A DNA stretch of 64,000 bases. Origin: Ructibacterium sp965146665. GTDB lineage: Bacteria; Bacillota; Clostridia; Monoglobales; Monoglobaceae. The stretch is taken from positions 1 to 64,000 of the forward strand of contig CBCTHE010000003.1 of the NCBI GenBank assembly GCA_965146665.1. The letters run 5' to 3'. The notes below the pieces were generated by a model. It worked only from the letters and a program-made list of their open reading frames with translations, had not been told where the DNA came from and did not search any database. Positions 9,102 to 17,556 of this stretch are shown piece by piece. The first letter of the stretch is position 1. Each line of letters begins with the position of its first letter. The translations under genes and the position numbers were made by a program.

Positions 9102-9815
9102 TTACAGCTCGGATGCCGCTTCGCGGTCTACGATTACGATGACATTGGGATGACAGGTGAGAACCGTTGCGGGACTCTGCGGGTCAACCTGATTGCCCAT
9201 GAGCGCCTTGATAGCCGGGGCCTTGGCTTTGCCGTTCGCCACGAGCAGAATGGTCTTTGCCTTCATGATCGGCGCGATGCCCATGGTCAGCGCCTTGGTG
9301 GGAACATCCTCAATCTTGTCAAAGAACCGGGCGTTTGCCTCAATGGTGTTCTGGGTCAGACCGGTCATATGGGTGCCGGCCGTCAGGGTTTCGCCGGGCT
9401 CATTAAAGCCGATATGTCCATTCTGGCCAATGCCAAGAACCTGCAGATCAATGCCGCCGTTTGCTTCAATGGCCGCGTCATAGGCGGCGCATTCCGCCTC
9501 CGGGTCCGGTGCGGAGCCATTGGGGATATGGATGTTTTCCGGACGGAGGTTGACCTTGCTGTAAAGGTGCTGGTTCATAAAGTAATAGTAGCTCTGGTCA
9601 TTATCCCGGGTGATGGGATAGTATTCGTCCAGATTGAAGGTGGTGACCTTGGAGAAATCCAGCCCCATTGCAGTCAGGTTTTCATACATCCCAATGGGGG
9701 AGGAACCGGTCGCCAGACCAAGGGTGCAGTCCGGCTTCAGCAGAACCTGTGCGGCCACAATCTCCGCGGCCTTTTTTGAAATTTCTTCATAGTTTTCGCA
9801 GACAATTAGTCTCAT
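9102..9815 (-). CDS. nagB: glucosamine-6-phosphate deaminase
   Basis: Converts glucosamine 6-phosphate to fructose 6-phosphate and ammonia in the cytoplasm, the entry of amino sugars into glycolysis. 237 residues, as in Gram-positive NagB, which lack the C-terminal extension of the allosteric enterobacterial enzyme. Visible motifs: the phosphate-binding loop LGLATGSSPIGMY, the active-site segment TFNLDEYYP, and LGIGQNGHIGFNEPG with the catalytic His. The start has AAAAAGGAGCG. It lies downstream of the NahK-like kinase gene on the same strand but has its own promoter at 9893-9921. Confidence 0.95.
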   Translation of the reverse strand: MRLIVCENYEEISKKAAEIVAAQVLLKPDCTLGLATGSSPIGMYENLTAMGLDFSKVTTFNLDEYYPITRDNDQSYYYFMNQHLYSKVNLRPENIHIPNGSAPDPEAECAAYDAAIEANGGIDLQVLGIGQNGHIGFNEPGETLTAGTHMTGLTQNTIEANARFFDKIEDVPTKALTMGIAPIMKAKTILLVANGKAKAPAIKALMGNQVDPQSPATVLTCHPNVIVIVDREAASEL

Positions 9816-9892
9816 GCAGAACGCTCCTTTTTCCTTACCTCATAAAATATTCCGGACGCGCCAATGGCGGCCGAATGACACAATACTCTTTT

Positions 9893-9921
9893 ATCATAAC
9901 ACAAAAATTTTCTTTTGTAAA
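9893..9921 (-). promoter_or_regulatory. sigma-A-like promoter for nagB
   Basis: On the minus strand TTTACA (complement of 9916-9921) and TATGAT (complement of 9893-9898) are separated by 17 bases, about 80 bases upstream of the nagB start. Confidence 0.5.
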
Positions 9922-9965
9922 TACTTCCAAAACAATATGATAAAAGAAAAACAGCTCAGACATAG

Positions 9966-9999
9966 GAGAGCCAAAGCCATATGTGGTCGGCTCTCTTTT
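9966..9999. terminator. hairpin after the NahK-like gene
   Basis: GAGAGCC at 9966-9972 pairs with GGCTCTC at 9989-9995, 16-base loop. The T-run (TTTT) is on the plus strand side, so as a terminator for the minus-strand kinase gene that ends at 10002 it is imperfect. It is at least a stable hairpin separating the kinase gene from nagB. Confidence 0.4.
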
Positions 10000-10001
10000 G
10001 G

Positions 10002-11108
10002 CTAGAATATAGGAGTGCCGCAGTAGTATTTCTGCACAATCTCCTGCATTTTCCCCATTTTGGCCTCCATATCGGCCACCAGTTTGAACTGTGTGCGGGC
10101 ACGGTCCAGGTTGTGTTCCGGCCTGTGAATCCGGAAGTAGTTGTCTCCGTCCAGATAGTCGGTCAGAAAACGCGTGCCGCACTCCAGAGTCATCAGCTTT
10201 GCGGAGAAGGGCAGAAGCTCTGCTTCTTTGGGCGTCATGCTGTCCTTGAGTTCCTCCAGATAGCCGCGCGTATACTGTTCAAAGAGCTCCAGATCCATCC
10301 AGACCGCGCTGAGGTCCTTCTCATCCTCTGCCGCGGAGCTGGCGCCAAACCGGATGGAATCCCCGTAGTCAAACAGCATGGAACCGGGCATAACCGTGTC
10401 CAGATCAATGACGCAGATGCCCTCGCCGGTGTTTTCATCAATCATGACATTGTTCAGTTTTGTGTCGTTGTGGGTCACCCGCAGGGGGATTTCCCGGCTC
10501 TGGATCGCGTCCATAATAACCGACGCATCCGGTTCATGGTCGAGAACGAACTGTATTTCCTTCTGTACCTCGGCACAGCGGCCCATTTTATCGGCGGCCA
10601 CTGCGTCCCGGAATGCCTGATACCGCGTGACGGTGTTATGGAAATTGGGGATAGTCTCTTTCAGTTTATCCGCCGGGAAATCCCGGAGCATATTCTGAAA
10701 ACGGCCGAAGGCCTTTGCCGTCCGGTAGAAAATTTCGGGATTTTCAACGGTCTGATAGCAAAGGGCGCGGCCAATGAACAGGTACATCCTGAACAGGTCC
10801 CCGTGCTCTGTCACCAGATAGCGGTTTCCGTCTGTGGTCGGAACCAGCGTGAGGGTCTCCCGGTAGGGATCGCCGCAGGCGACTATGATCCGCTCGTGCA
10901 GGTAATCCGTGACCAGAATGATATTGGCCATCACATCCTCGGGATGCTGGAAGACCGTGTCGTTCACTCTTTGCAGGACATAGCGGCGGCTGGTTGTATT
11001 GATGAGATAGGTGTCGTTGATGTGCCCCTCACCATAGGGAAGCGCGCTGATATAGCGCCCTTCCAGCTGAAACCTGGCGCAGAGCTCCTGGCAGTCATAG
11101 GCCTTCAT
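10002..11108 (-). CDS. NahK-like aminoglycoside phosphotransferase-fold sugar kinase
   Basis: 368 residues with the APH kinase fold seen in bifidobacterial N-acetylhexosamine 1-kinase (NahK/LnpB), which phosphorylates GlcNAc or GalNAc at C1. The catalytic loop reads RVTHNDTKLNNVMID and the metal-binding segment VIDLDTVMPGSMLFDYGD, both hallmarks of that group. The start carries CAGGAGGG and overlaps the end of the nucleotidyltransferase gene by 14 bases, indicating translational coupling. With that gene and galE it forms the sugar-1-phosphate, UDP-sugar and epimerase set used in lacto-N-biose/galacto-N-biose metabolism; the phosphorylase of that pathway is not in the window. A plain homoserine kinase-like role is less likely. 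Confidence 0.8.
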   Translation of the reverse strand: MKAYDCQELCARFQLEGRYISALPYGEGHINDTYLINTTSRRYVLQRVNDTVFQHPEDVMANIILVTDYLHERIIVACGDPYRETLTLVPTTDGNRYLVTEHGDLFRMYLFIGRALCYQTVENPEIFYRTAKAFGRFQNMLRDFPADKLKETIPNFHNTVTRYQAFRDAVAADKMGRCAEVQKEIQFVLDHEPDASVIMDAIQSREIPLRVTHNDTKLNNVMIDENTGEGICVIDLDTVMPGSMLFDYGDSIRFGASSAAEDEKDLSAVWMDLELFEQYTRGYLEELKDSMTPKEAELLPFSAKLMTLECGTRFLTDYLDGDNYFRIHRPEHNLDRARTQFKLVADMEAKMGKMQEIVQKYYCGTPIF

Positions 11109-11952
11109 AATATCCCTCCTGAATCATTTGGTTCATGGCTTCCCGTACAGCGGCAAGATCCTCACGGTAGGTCATGCCATACCATTTGTCCCGGCAGTTG
11201 AAAACCTTTACCTTGCCCTCTTTTTCCTGAATGAAATGGTCCACAGCCAGAGGAATGAAGAATTCATCCTTCAAAGGATCACGCATCTTCTGCTGAAAGG
11301 CCGCGAACTGTTCTTCCAGAATGTCAAATACCTTTGGTGTAAAGCCCCACAGGTTCATGGATACCTGTGTATCCTTCGGCAGTTCGATCCAGTTTTCGCC
11401 GTCCTCTGTGTATTTAAAATCCTGAATTTTGGTCCGTTCGGTGATGGTTTTCAGATAGCCGTCCTCAATTTCACAGACCCCGCGGGCCACCGTGCCGTTT
11501 TCTGTCAGGGTATTTTTCAGGTCAAAGGCCACCATGGAAAAGTCAAAATCCTTGGCATGTACCAGATGGTCATGGATGTCCTGATAGGCGTGACGGCCAT
11601 AATAATCATCCGCGTTGATCACGGCAAACGGGGTGTCAACCTTATCTTTACAGCAGAGAATGGCATGCCCGGTGCCCCAGGGCTTGGTGCGTCCTGCGGG
11701 AAGAGACTCCATTTCCTGAAAGACATAATCCACTTCAATGTTTTTGATCCGGCTGCCGACGATCTCTTTAAAATCCTCATACATCTCTTCCTTGATGATA
11801 AAGACCACCTTGTCAAAGCCGGCGGCTGCCGCGTCATAGACCGAAAAATCCAGCAGCACGGCGCCGTTGTCCGCGACGGGCGCCATCTGCTTCAGGCCGC
11901 CGAAGCGGCTGCCCATACCGGCCGCCAGGGCGACCAAAGTTGTTTTGCTCAT
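11095..11952 (-). CDS. sugar-1-phosphate nucleotidyltransferase
   Basis: About 285 residues of the nucleotidyltransferase GT-A fold. The N-terminus ALAAGMGSRFGGLKQM is the nucleotide-binding loop, NADDYYG is the metal/nucleotide site, and GTGHAILCC resembles UTP-sugar pyrophosphorylases. It probably makes a UDP-hexose or UDP-HexNAc from the kinase product. ATG 11952 is chosen over the longer frame because AGGAGG stands 8 bases before it. It lies between galE and the NahK-like gene on the same strand, so the three should act in one pathway. Exact sugar specificity cannot be read from the sequence. Confidence 0.8.
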   Translation of the reverse strand: MSKTTLVALAAGMGSRFGGLKQMAPVADNGAVLLDFSVYDAAAAGFDKVVFIIKEEMYEDFKEIVGSRIKNIEVDYVFQEMESLPAGRTKPWGTGHAILCCKDKVDTPFAVINADDYYGRHAYQDIHDHLVHAKDFDFSMVAFDLKNTLTENGTVARGVCEIEDGYLKTITERTKIQDFKYTEDGENWIELPKDTQVSMNLWGFTPKVFDILEEQFAAFQQKMRDPLKDEFFIPLAVDHFIQEKEGKVKVFNCRDKWYGMTYREDLAAVREAMNQMIQEGYYEGL

Positions 11953-12074
11953 AAACGTTACCTCCTGTGTATTTTGCATTCCCGTGTTTTCGGGCGTGAA
12001 TCCAAATGATCCGAACCAGTGCTGTGTTTTGAATTGCCGTTCTATAAATGCAAAGTTTTAAGTGTTACGTGATA

Positions 12075-13088
12075 CTAGCCTTCATAGCCGTTGGGGTTTT
12101 GCTGCTGCCAGCGCCAGGTGTCCTCGCACATTTCGTCCAGACCCCGCACAGCCACAAAGCCAAGCTCGTCGCGCGCTTTTGCCGGGTCGGCATAGCAGGC
12201 CGCAATGTCCCCGGGACGGCGGGAGCAGATCTCGTAGGGAACAGCCCTGCCGGAAGCCGCCTCAAAGGCCTTTACCATGTCCAGAACGCTGTAGCCCTGT
12301 CCCGTACCCAGATTGTAGATGACCACGCCCACATGATTCTGCAGCTTTTCCAGTGCTTTTAAATGACCATTTGCCAGATCCTCTACATGGATATAGTCCC
12401 GCACGCCGGTTCCGTCCGGTGTGTCATAGTCATTTCCAAACACGCGCAGGTGGTCCAGCTTTCCAATGGCCACCTGAGAGATATAGGGGACAAGGTTGTT
12501 GGGGATTCCCTTGGGATCCTCGCCCAGCATGCCGCTTTTGTGCGCACCTACCGGATTGAAATAGCGGAGAAGCGCAATATCCCATTCATTGTCTGAAACA
12601 TAGAGATCCTGCAGGATCTGCTCAATCATCAGCTTTGTCTGGCCATAGGGATTGGTACAGGAGAGGGGAAAGTCTTCCCGGATGGGGACAGTTTCCGGTT
12701 TCCCGTAAACCGTTGCGGATGAGCTGAACACAATCTTTTTCACATTGTGCCGGGCCATGGTTTTGCACAGCGTGAAGGTGCTTCCAAGATTGTTTTCATA
12801 ATAGGCGAGGGGCTTTTCGACGGACTCTCCCACCGCCTTCAGACCGGCAAAATGTATGACCGCGTCAAATTGATGTTCGGAAAAGATTTGCTCCATAGCT
12901 TCCTCATCCCGCAGATCTGTCTCATAAAAAACAGGGTCCTTGCCGGAGAGCTGCGCGATCCGGCGCACAGCCTCGGCTGAGCTGTTGCAGAGGTTATCCA
13001 CAATGACGATCTCATAGCCGGCTTCCAGAAGCTGAATGCTGGTGTGGCTCCCGATATACCCGGCGCCGCCGGTAACCAAAATTTTCAT
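12075..13088 (-). CDS. galE: UDP-glucose 4-epimerase
   Basis: Interconverts UDP-galactose and UDP-glucose (and in some members the N-acetylated forms) using bound NAD. 337 residues, full length. The Rossmann loop is VTGGAGYIGSHT at the N-terminus, the catalytic triad appears as SSSATVYG and NPYGQTKLM (YxxxK), and IHVEDLANGHLKAL is typical. The start is preceded by GAGGAGG. It heads the minus-strand cluster with the nucleotidyltransferase and NahK-like kinase; the adjacent AraC gene is divergent and probably regulates it. Confidence 0.95.
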   Translation of the reverse strand: MKILVTGGAGYIGSHTSIQLLEAGYEIVIVDNLCNSSAEAVRRIAQLSGKDPVFYETDLRDEEAMEQIFSEHQFDAVIHFAGLKAVGESVEKPLAYYENNLGSTFTLCKTMARHNVKKIVFSSSATVYGKPETVPIREDFPLSCTNPYGQTKLMIEQILQDLYVSDNEWDIALLRYFNPVGAHKSGMLGEDPKGIPNNLVPYISQVAIGKLDHLRVFGNDYDTPDGTGVRDYIHVEDLANGHLKALEKLQNHVGVVIYNLGTGQGYSVLDMVKAFEAASGRAVPYEICSRRPGDIAACYADPAKARDELGFVAVRGLDEMCEDTWRWQQQNPNGYEG

Positions 13089-13171
13089 AGTACTGCCTCC
13101 TCAAATAAGTTTTCTTAAGATCAATATAGCATGAAAGGATGGGAAATGATTTAACAAAAGAGACGAAAAAT

Positions 13172-13200
13172 TTGCATATTTGGTCAAAGTGTGCTATACT
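13172..13200 (+). promoter_or_regulatory. sigma-A-like promoter for the AraC gene
   Basis: TTGCAT at 13172-13177 and TATACT at 13195-13200, spacer 17, just upstream of AAGGAGGGG and the ATG at 13221. It sits in the 132-base divergent region shared with galE. Confidence 0.65.
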
Positions 13201-13220
13201 GAAAAAAAGGAGGGGAGCAG

Positions 13221-14129
13221 ATGGAATACCAGGCGACAAATCTGAGAAAAGTATTTCATATCAATAAAATTGTAACGGTGCATTATTTTGAATATGAAAA
13301 GAACTATTTTTTCATCGGCGAGCGACACGACTTCTGGGAAATGGTCTATGTGGACAAGGGGGAGATCGAGATTGACATGGATGAACAGCGGGCGAGGCTT
13401 GAACAGGGAAACGCGGTTTTTCATCAGCCCGGCGAGTATCACAATCTCCGTGCCAACGGAGTTGTGGCCCCGAATCTGGTGGTTCTGTCCTTTGTATGCC
13501 GTTCCCCTGCCATGGATTTCTTCAAAAAAAGGATCCTGCCATTATCTGATGTGGAAAAGCACCTTCTGGCCGTCATTGTGCGGGAGGCGGTGCAGGCGTT
13601 TTCCTCGCCGCTTGAGGATACGTTTCTAACCCGGCTGGAGCGCAGGGAGGCGCCGCTGTTCGGCGCGGAACAGATGATCAGCCTGTCAATGGAGCAGCTT
13701 TTGATCTCTCTTTATCGGAACTTCGGCGGCAGCCGGAGCAACAGCACCACTCTGAAGCGGGGACTGGGACGGGATGTTGTCAGCGCCGCGCTTAGCTTTA
13801 TGCAGGAGCACATCCGGGAAAAGCTCACCTTTGACCAGATCGCAGACGCGGCAGGCGTAAGCGGAACGGGGCTGAAAACCGTGTTCAAGGAACGCATTGG
13901 CACAGGCGTCATGGCGCATTTTGCCCAGATGAAGATGGAGATTGCCAAAACCATGATTCGGGAGGGGAATTTTAATATTTCACAAATTTCCGCCTATCTT
14001 GGGTTCGACTCCATCCATCTGTTCTCCCGGCGGTTTAAACAGCTTACCGGCATGTCCCCAACCGAATACGGGAAATCCGTAAAGGTTGAGTTTGAATGGG
14101 AAAAAGGGCCGGAAACATTTGGAAGATAA
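13221..14129 (+). CDS. AraC-family regulator with cupin-type sensor domain
   Basis: 302-residue cytoplasmic transcription factor. Residues 1-110 form a jelly-roll/cupin effector domain (FIGERHDFWEMVYVDKGEIE, then FHQPGEYHNL). The C-terminus has two helix-turn-helix units, LTFDQIADAAGVSGTGLKTVFKE and the recognisable AraC signature ISQISAYLGFDSIHLFSRRFKQLTG (each visible here in shorter runs). It is transcribed away from galE, so control of the galE, nucleotidyltransferase and kinase genes by a sugar effector is the likely job; this is inferred from position only. Confidence 0.88.
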   Translation: MEYQATNLRKVFHINKIVTVHYFEYEKNYFFIGERHDFWEMVYVDKGEIEIDMDEQRARLEQGNAVFHQPGEYHNLRANGVVAPNLVVLSFVCRSPAMDFFKKRILPLSDVEKHLLAVIVREAVQAFSSPLEDTFLTRLERREAPLFGAEQMISLSMEQLLISLYRNFGGSRSNSTTLKRGLGRDVVSAALSFMQEHIREKLTFDQIADAAGVSGTGLKTVFKERIGTGVMAHFAQMKMEIAKTMIREGNFNISQISAYLGFDSIHLFSRRFKQLTGMSPTEYGKSVKVEFEWEKGPETFGR

Positions 14130-14212
14130 GCATATTTGGTATATTTCTCTTGATTCGGGACAGCCTAGAAGCGAAAGGAAATTATTCTATAGTGAAAAAG
14201 GAGAAATATATT

Positions 14213-14620
14213 ATGAAAAGAAAGATCAGCTCTCTCATTCTGGCGCTTGCCTGTTGTATGATGCTCGCGTCCTGCGGCACAGACGGCTCCACTACCATGG
14301 ATAACGGCAAGGACACGGACGGCGTACAGGGGGAAACTCCCACGGCTACATCCGGTATCCATAACGCCACGTCCGGGGAAAACGGCGAGGGCGCCCAGGA
14401 GGCGGCCGAAAATGTGACCGGCGGTGCGGAAAACGCGGCGGACGACGCCAAACGAGCGACGGAAGATGTAGCGGAAGGCGCGGGTAAAGCTGTAAAGGAT
14501 GCGGCTGACGGCGTTGGAAATGCCGCAAAGGATGTTGTGGACGGCGCAGGCAATGCGGTGAAGGACGCGGCTGACGGGGTGACCGGCGCTGTGGACGAAG
14601 CGACAGGCAAAAAGGACTAG
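14213..14620 (+). CDS. small Ala-rich lipoprotein with amphipathic repeats
   Basis: 135 residues from ATG 14213, chosen because AAAAAGGAG precedes it and the signal sequence starts there; the open frame extends further upstream without a good site. The signal peptide ends in a lipobox, L18-A-S-C21. After a Ser/Thr-rich spacer, residues 55-130 consist of about seven 11-residue units of the form AADGVGNAAKD or AAEGAGKAVKD, an amphipathic helical pattern like LEA/YtxH-type proteins. Such repeats usually coat membranes or other proteins under stress, but no function can be assigned. It is monocistronic, ending in a clear terminator. Confidence 0.75.
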   Translation: MKRKISSLILALACCMMLASCGTDGSTTMDNGKDTDGVQGETPTATSGIHNATSGENGEGAQEAAENVTGGAENAADDAKRATEDVAEGAGKAVKDAADGVGNAAKDVVDGAGNAVKDAADGVTGAVDEATGKKD

Positions 14621-14634
14621 ATTTTGGATTTTGG

Positions 14635-14666
14635 AAAAGACCGCCGGAAACCCAGCGGTCTTTTCC
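14635..14666 (+). terminator. intrinsic terminator after the small lipoprotein gene
   Basis: AAAAGACCGC at 14635-14644 pairs perfectly with GCGGTCTTTT at 14655-14664; loop of 10. The flanking A and T runs make it usable on both strands. Confidence 0.85.
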
Positions 14667-14782
14667 TATTGTCAATCCCATGGGACAGAGGGCGGCGGAG
14701 GGGATAGCATAAACGCTTCTGCCAAAGGGATTTCTTACATAAGTATAGAATCAGAGTAAAAGAAATTTAATGGTTATGCCTC

Positions 14783-14811
14783 TTGTAATACAGGGGCAAA
14801 ACTGCTATAAT
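14783..14811 (+). promoter_or_regulatory. sigma-A-like promoter for coaE
   Basis: TTGTAA at 14783-14788 and TATAAT at 14806-14811 with a 17-base spacer, 19 bases upstream of the coaE start. Confidence 0.65.
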
Positions 14812-14829
14812 GTCCAGAGGTGATGAAAG

Positions 14830-15414
14830 ATGAAGGTTTTGGGAGTCACCGGCGGGATTGGAGCCGGTAAGAGCACGGTATCTGGAATTTTTGCAGAGCT
14901 TGGGGCGGCTGTGATTGATGCGGATCATATTTCCCATCTGGTCATGGAGCCGGGCGGCTGTGCCTATATGCCGGTGCTGAAAGCCTTTGGCGGGGATATC
15001 CTCACACCCGGCCATACCATAGACCGGAAAGCGCTGGCGGCGGTGGTGTTTGGGGATGATCAAAAGCTCAGGCTTCTCAATGAGATCACCCACGCATGTA
15101 TATTCCGGGAGATGGAGCAAAGGCTCCGGCGCGCGGAGACAGAGCTGGTTTGTCTGGATGTCCCGCTTTTATTTTCCTGTGATTTTCCCATCCGCTGCGA
15201 CGGCACTGTCGCGGTTCTTGCCCCGCGGGAGCTTCGGATACGCCGGGTCATGGTGCGTGACGGCTGTACCAGAGAGCAGGTGGAGGCGCGGATGGCCAAA
15301 CAGCTGACAGACGCGGAACTGCGGGAACTGGCGGACTTCTGTATCCTCAATGACAATGGGGAAGAGAAGGTCAGGCAGCAGGCCGCGGATGTCTATCAAA
15401 AAATGATGGAGTAA
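14830..15414 (+). CDS. coaE: dephospho-CoA kinase
   Basis: Last step of coenzyme A synthesis: phosphorylates the 3'-hydroxyl of dephospho-CoA with ATP. 194 residues, normal length. Walker A loop GVTGGIGAGKSTV at the N-terminus, followed by VIDADHISHLVMEPG with the substrate-binding Asp-Ala-Asp, and LVCLDVPLLF in the middle. It starts an apparent operon with the lytic transglycosylase gene 8 bases downstream and the aminopeptidase gene after that. Confidence 0.95.
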   Translation: MKVLGVTGGIGAGKSTVSGIFAELGAAVIDADHISHLVMEPGGCAYMPVLKAFGGDILTPGHTIDRKALAAVVFGDDQKLRLLNEITHACIFREMEQRLRRAETELVCLDVPLLFSCDFPIRCDGTVAVLAPRELRIRRVMVRDGCTREQVEARMAKQLTDAELRELADFCILNDNGEEKVRQQAADVYQKMME

Positions 15415-15422
15415 CGACGATT

Positions 15423-16067
15423 ATGAGAGAAATCCAACCTGGCACATACAATCAGCGTAGGAAAAAGCGCAAGCAAGGGTGTGGAGGATGTCTGGGGAAG
15501 CTTATATTTTTTATTGTTATTTTTTCAGCATTGGGGTTTCTGGGCTATCAGGCATTTCAGAGCCTTGGATTCCAGAACCGGATTATGCAGACACAGTATC
15601 CGGTTAAATATCAGGAATTTGTGGAAGAATACGCAGGGGAATTCCATTTGGAGCCCGCACTGGTCTATGCCGTGATCCGGACGGAGAGCAAATTTGATCC
15701 ATATGCGGTCTCCTCAGCCCAGGCCAAGGGGCTGATGCAGCTTCAGGATGAAACGGCACAGGACTGCGCGCGGGCGCTGAAGCTGAAGAATTTCACCGCG
15801 GACTCCCTGTTTGATCCTCAGATCAATATCAGGCTGGGATGCTATTACCTGGGCAAACTGATCAAAAGCTATGACGGAAGCGTCGAGACCGCGGTTGCGG
15901 CCTACAACGGCGGGCCCGGAAACGTTGAAAAATGGCTCAAGGATAAGGAGCTGATCAACGAGAAAGGGGAGCTTGTCCATGTCCCCTTTACCGAAACCAG
16001 AAACTATGTTGAAAATGTGATGAAGGCTTATAAAATTTATCAGGAGCTTTATGCTGCAGTAGAATAA
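15423..16067 (+). CDS. membrane-anchored lytic transglycosylase (SLT fold)
   Basis: Cleaves the glycan strand of peptidoglycan at the outer face of the membrane. 214 residues. A basic, Cys-Gly-containing cytoplasmic stretch is followed by one membrane helix at about residues 25-47 (LIFFIVIFSALGFLGYQAF). The catalytic domain shows AVIRTESKFDPYAVS with the catalytic Glu, then AKGLMQLQDETAQD and AVAAYNGGPGNVEKWL, all diagnostic of the Slt family. The gene is coupled to coaE, as in many Bacillota. Confidence 0.92.
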   Translation: MREIQPGTYNQRRKKRKQGCGGCLGKLIFFIVIFSALGFLGYQAFQSLGFQNRIMQTQYPVKYQEFVEEYAGEFHLEPALVYAVIRTESKFDPYAVSSAQAKGLMQLQDETAQDCARALKLKNFTADSLFDPQINIRLGCYYLGKLIKSYDGSVETAVAAYNGGPGNVEKWLKDKELINEKGELVHVPFTETRNYVENVMKAYKIYQELYAAVE

Positions 16068-16088
16068 AAGAAAAAGGAGTGTTGCTTT

Positions 16089-17498
16089 ATGGCAAAAGAC
16101 AGTAAATTACAGGAGAAACTGACCTATGAGAATCAAAGCGCATTCGCCCAGCTGGACGAAAAAGAGCGGGGGCTTTTGTTTTCCTTCTGTGAGGATTACC
16201 GGAAATTTATCTCCGAGGCCAAGACGGAGCGGGAGTTCTGCGACGATTCCTGCCGGGTTCTGGAATCAAACGGCTTTGTGCCGCTGGAGGACAAGAGCAG
16301 GCTGAAGGCGGGGGACCGGGTGTATACGGTCAACCGCGGCAAAGGTGTGATCGCGGCTGTTATCGGAGAAGATGATATTGAAAACGGCGTCAGCCTGGTG
16401 GGGGCGCACATTGATTCGCCGCGTCTGGACCTCAAGCCGAATCCGCTGTTTGAGGAGCAGGGCATGGCCTATTTCAAGACCCACTACTACGGGGGTATCA
16501 AAAAATACCAGTGGACGGCAATTCCTCTTGCGATTCATGGTGTGGCCGCTCTGCAGGACGGGACACAGATCAAGATTGTCATTGGAGAGGAAGATGGGGA
16601 TCCTGTATTCTGTGTCTCAGATCTTCTGCCGCACCTCGCCCAGGACCAGATGACCAAAAAGATGGCAGAGGCGATTCCGGGCGAAAGCCTGAACGTGATT
16701 TTGGGCAATCTCTGCTGTGAGGAGCCGGATGTGAAAGAGGGCGTCAAGCTGAACATCCTGAAGATGCTCAATGAAAAATATGACATCACAGAGGAGGACC
16801 TGCTGAGCAGTGAGATCGAGGTAGTTCCCGCGTTCGGGGCCAGAGACGTGGGCCTTGACCGGAGTATGATCGGCGGTTACGGTCAGGATGACCGGGTTTG
16901 CGCCTATACTGCGCTGCGGGCCATTCTTGATGTGAAAAAGCCGAAAAAGACGGCGGTCTGCCTGCTGGTGGATAAAGAAGAGGTCGGGAGTATGGGCGCC
17001 ACGGGAATGCAGTCCCGGCATTTTGAAAACGTGATGGCGAAGATCTGTGCAAAGCTCCGAAAGGACTACACGGATTTGGTCCTGCGCGAAGCGCTCTACA
17101 ACTCCACCTGCCTGTCTGCTGATGTGGGCGCGGCGCTGGACCCCAATTATCCGGAGGTCAGCGAGAAGCGCAATTCCGCAATCATCAACTGCGGTATCAT
17201 GCTGACAAAATATACGGGCTCCCGCGGAAAAGGCGGCGCAAGCGACGCGAGCGCTGAACTGGTGGCAAGGATCCGTAAAATATTCAATGACAGCAAGGTG
17301 GAATGGCAGATCGGAGAGCTCGGCAAGGTTGACGCGGGCGGCGGCGGTACCATTGCCCAGTTTGTGGCCAATCTGGATATGGACGTGATTGACGCGGGTG
17401 TCCCCCTGCTCTCCATGCATTCTCCTTTTGAGATTGCCGGAAAGCTGGATATTTATATGACCTATAAAGGATATCGGGAGTTCTATCTGAACAATTGA
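16089..17498 (+). CDS. M18-family zinc aminopeptidase
   Basis: Cytoplasmic metalloaminopeptidase removing N-terminal residues from peptides, 469 residues as is usual for the bacterial M18 group. Metal and catalytic segments are visible: VGAHIDSPRLDLKPNPL, LLVDKEEVGSMG (Glu pair) and GSRGKGGASDASAE, with LLSMHSPFEIAGKLD near the C-terminus carrying the last metal-binding His. The start has AAAAAGGAG. It is the third gene of the coaE operon and is followed by surface-protein genes after 58 bases. Confidence 0.9.
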   Translation: MAKDSKLQEKLTYENQSAFAQLDEKERGLLFSFCEDYRKFISEAKTEREFCDDSCRVLESNGFVPLEDKSRLKAGDRVYTVNRGKGVIAAVIGEDDIENGVSLVGAHIDSPRLDLKPNPLFEEQGMAYFKTHYYGGIKKYQWTAIPLAIHGVAALQDGTQIKIVIGEEDGDPVFCVSDLLPHLAQDQMTKKMAEAIPGESLNVILGNLCCEEPDVKEGVKLNILKMLNEKYDITEEDLLSSEIEVVPAFGARDVGLDRSMIGGYGQDDRVCAYTALRAILDVKKPKKTAVCLLVDKEEVGSMGATGMQSRHFENVMAKICAKLRKDYTDLVLREALYNSTCLSADVGAALDPNYPEVSEKRNSAIINCGIMLTKYTGSRGKGGASDASAELVARIRKIFNDSKVEWQIGELGKVDAGGGGTIAQFVANLDMDVIDAGVPLLSMHSPFEIAGKLDIYMTYKGYREFYLNN

Positions 17499-17556
17499 TC
17501 CGCTGAGTTTTTGAGGGGAAAACGCATGGGCCCTGCGGGCCGGAAAGGAAAGGCTT

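Noticed and set aside
10002..13088. Plus-strand reading frames opposite the kinase, nucleotidyltransferase and galE genes (up to 406 codons)
   Set aside because: They lack ribosome sites and recognisable domains, and lie antisense to well-supported conserved genes; high GC at third positions keeps the antisense frames open.
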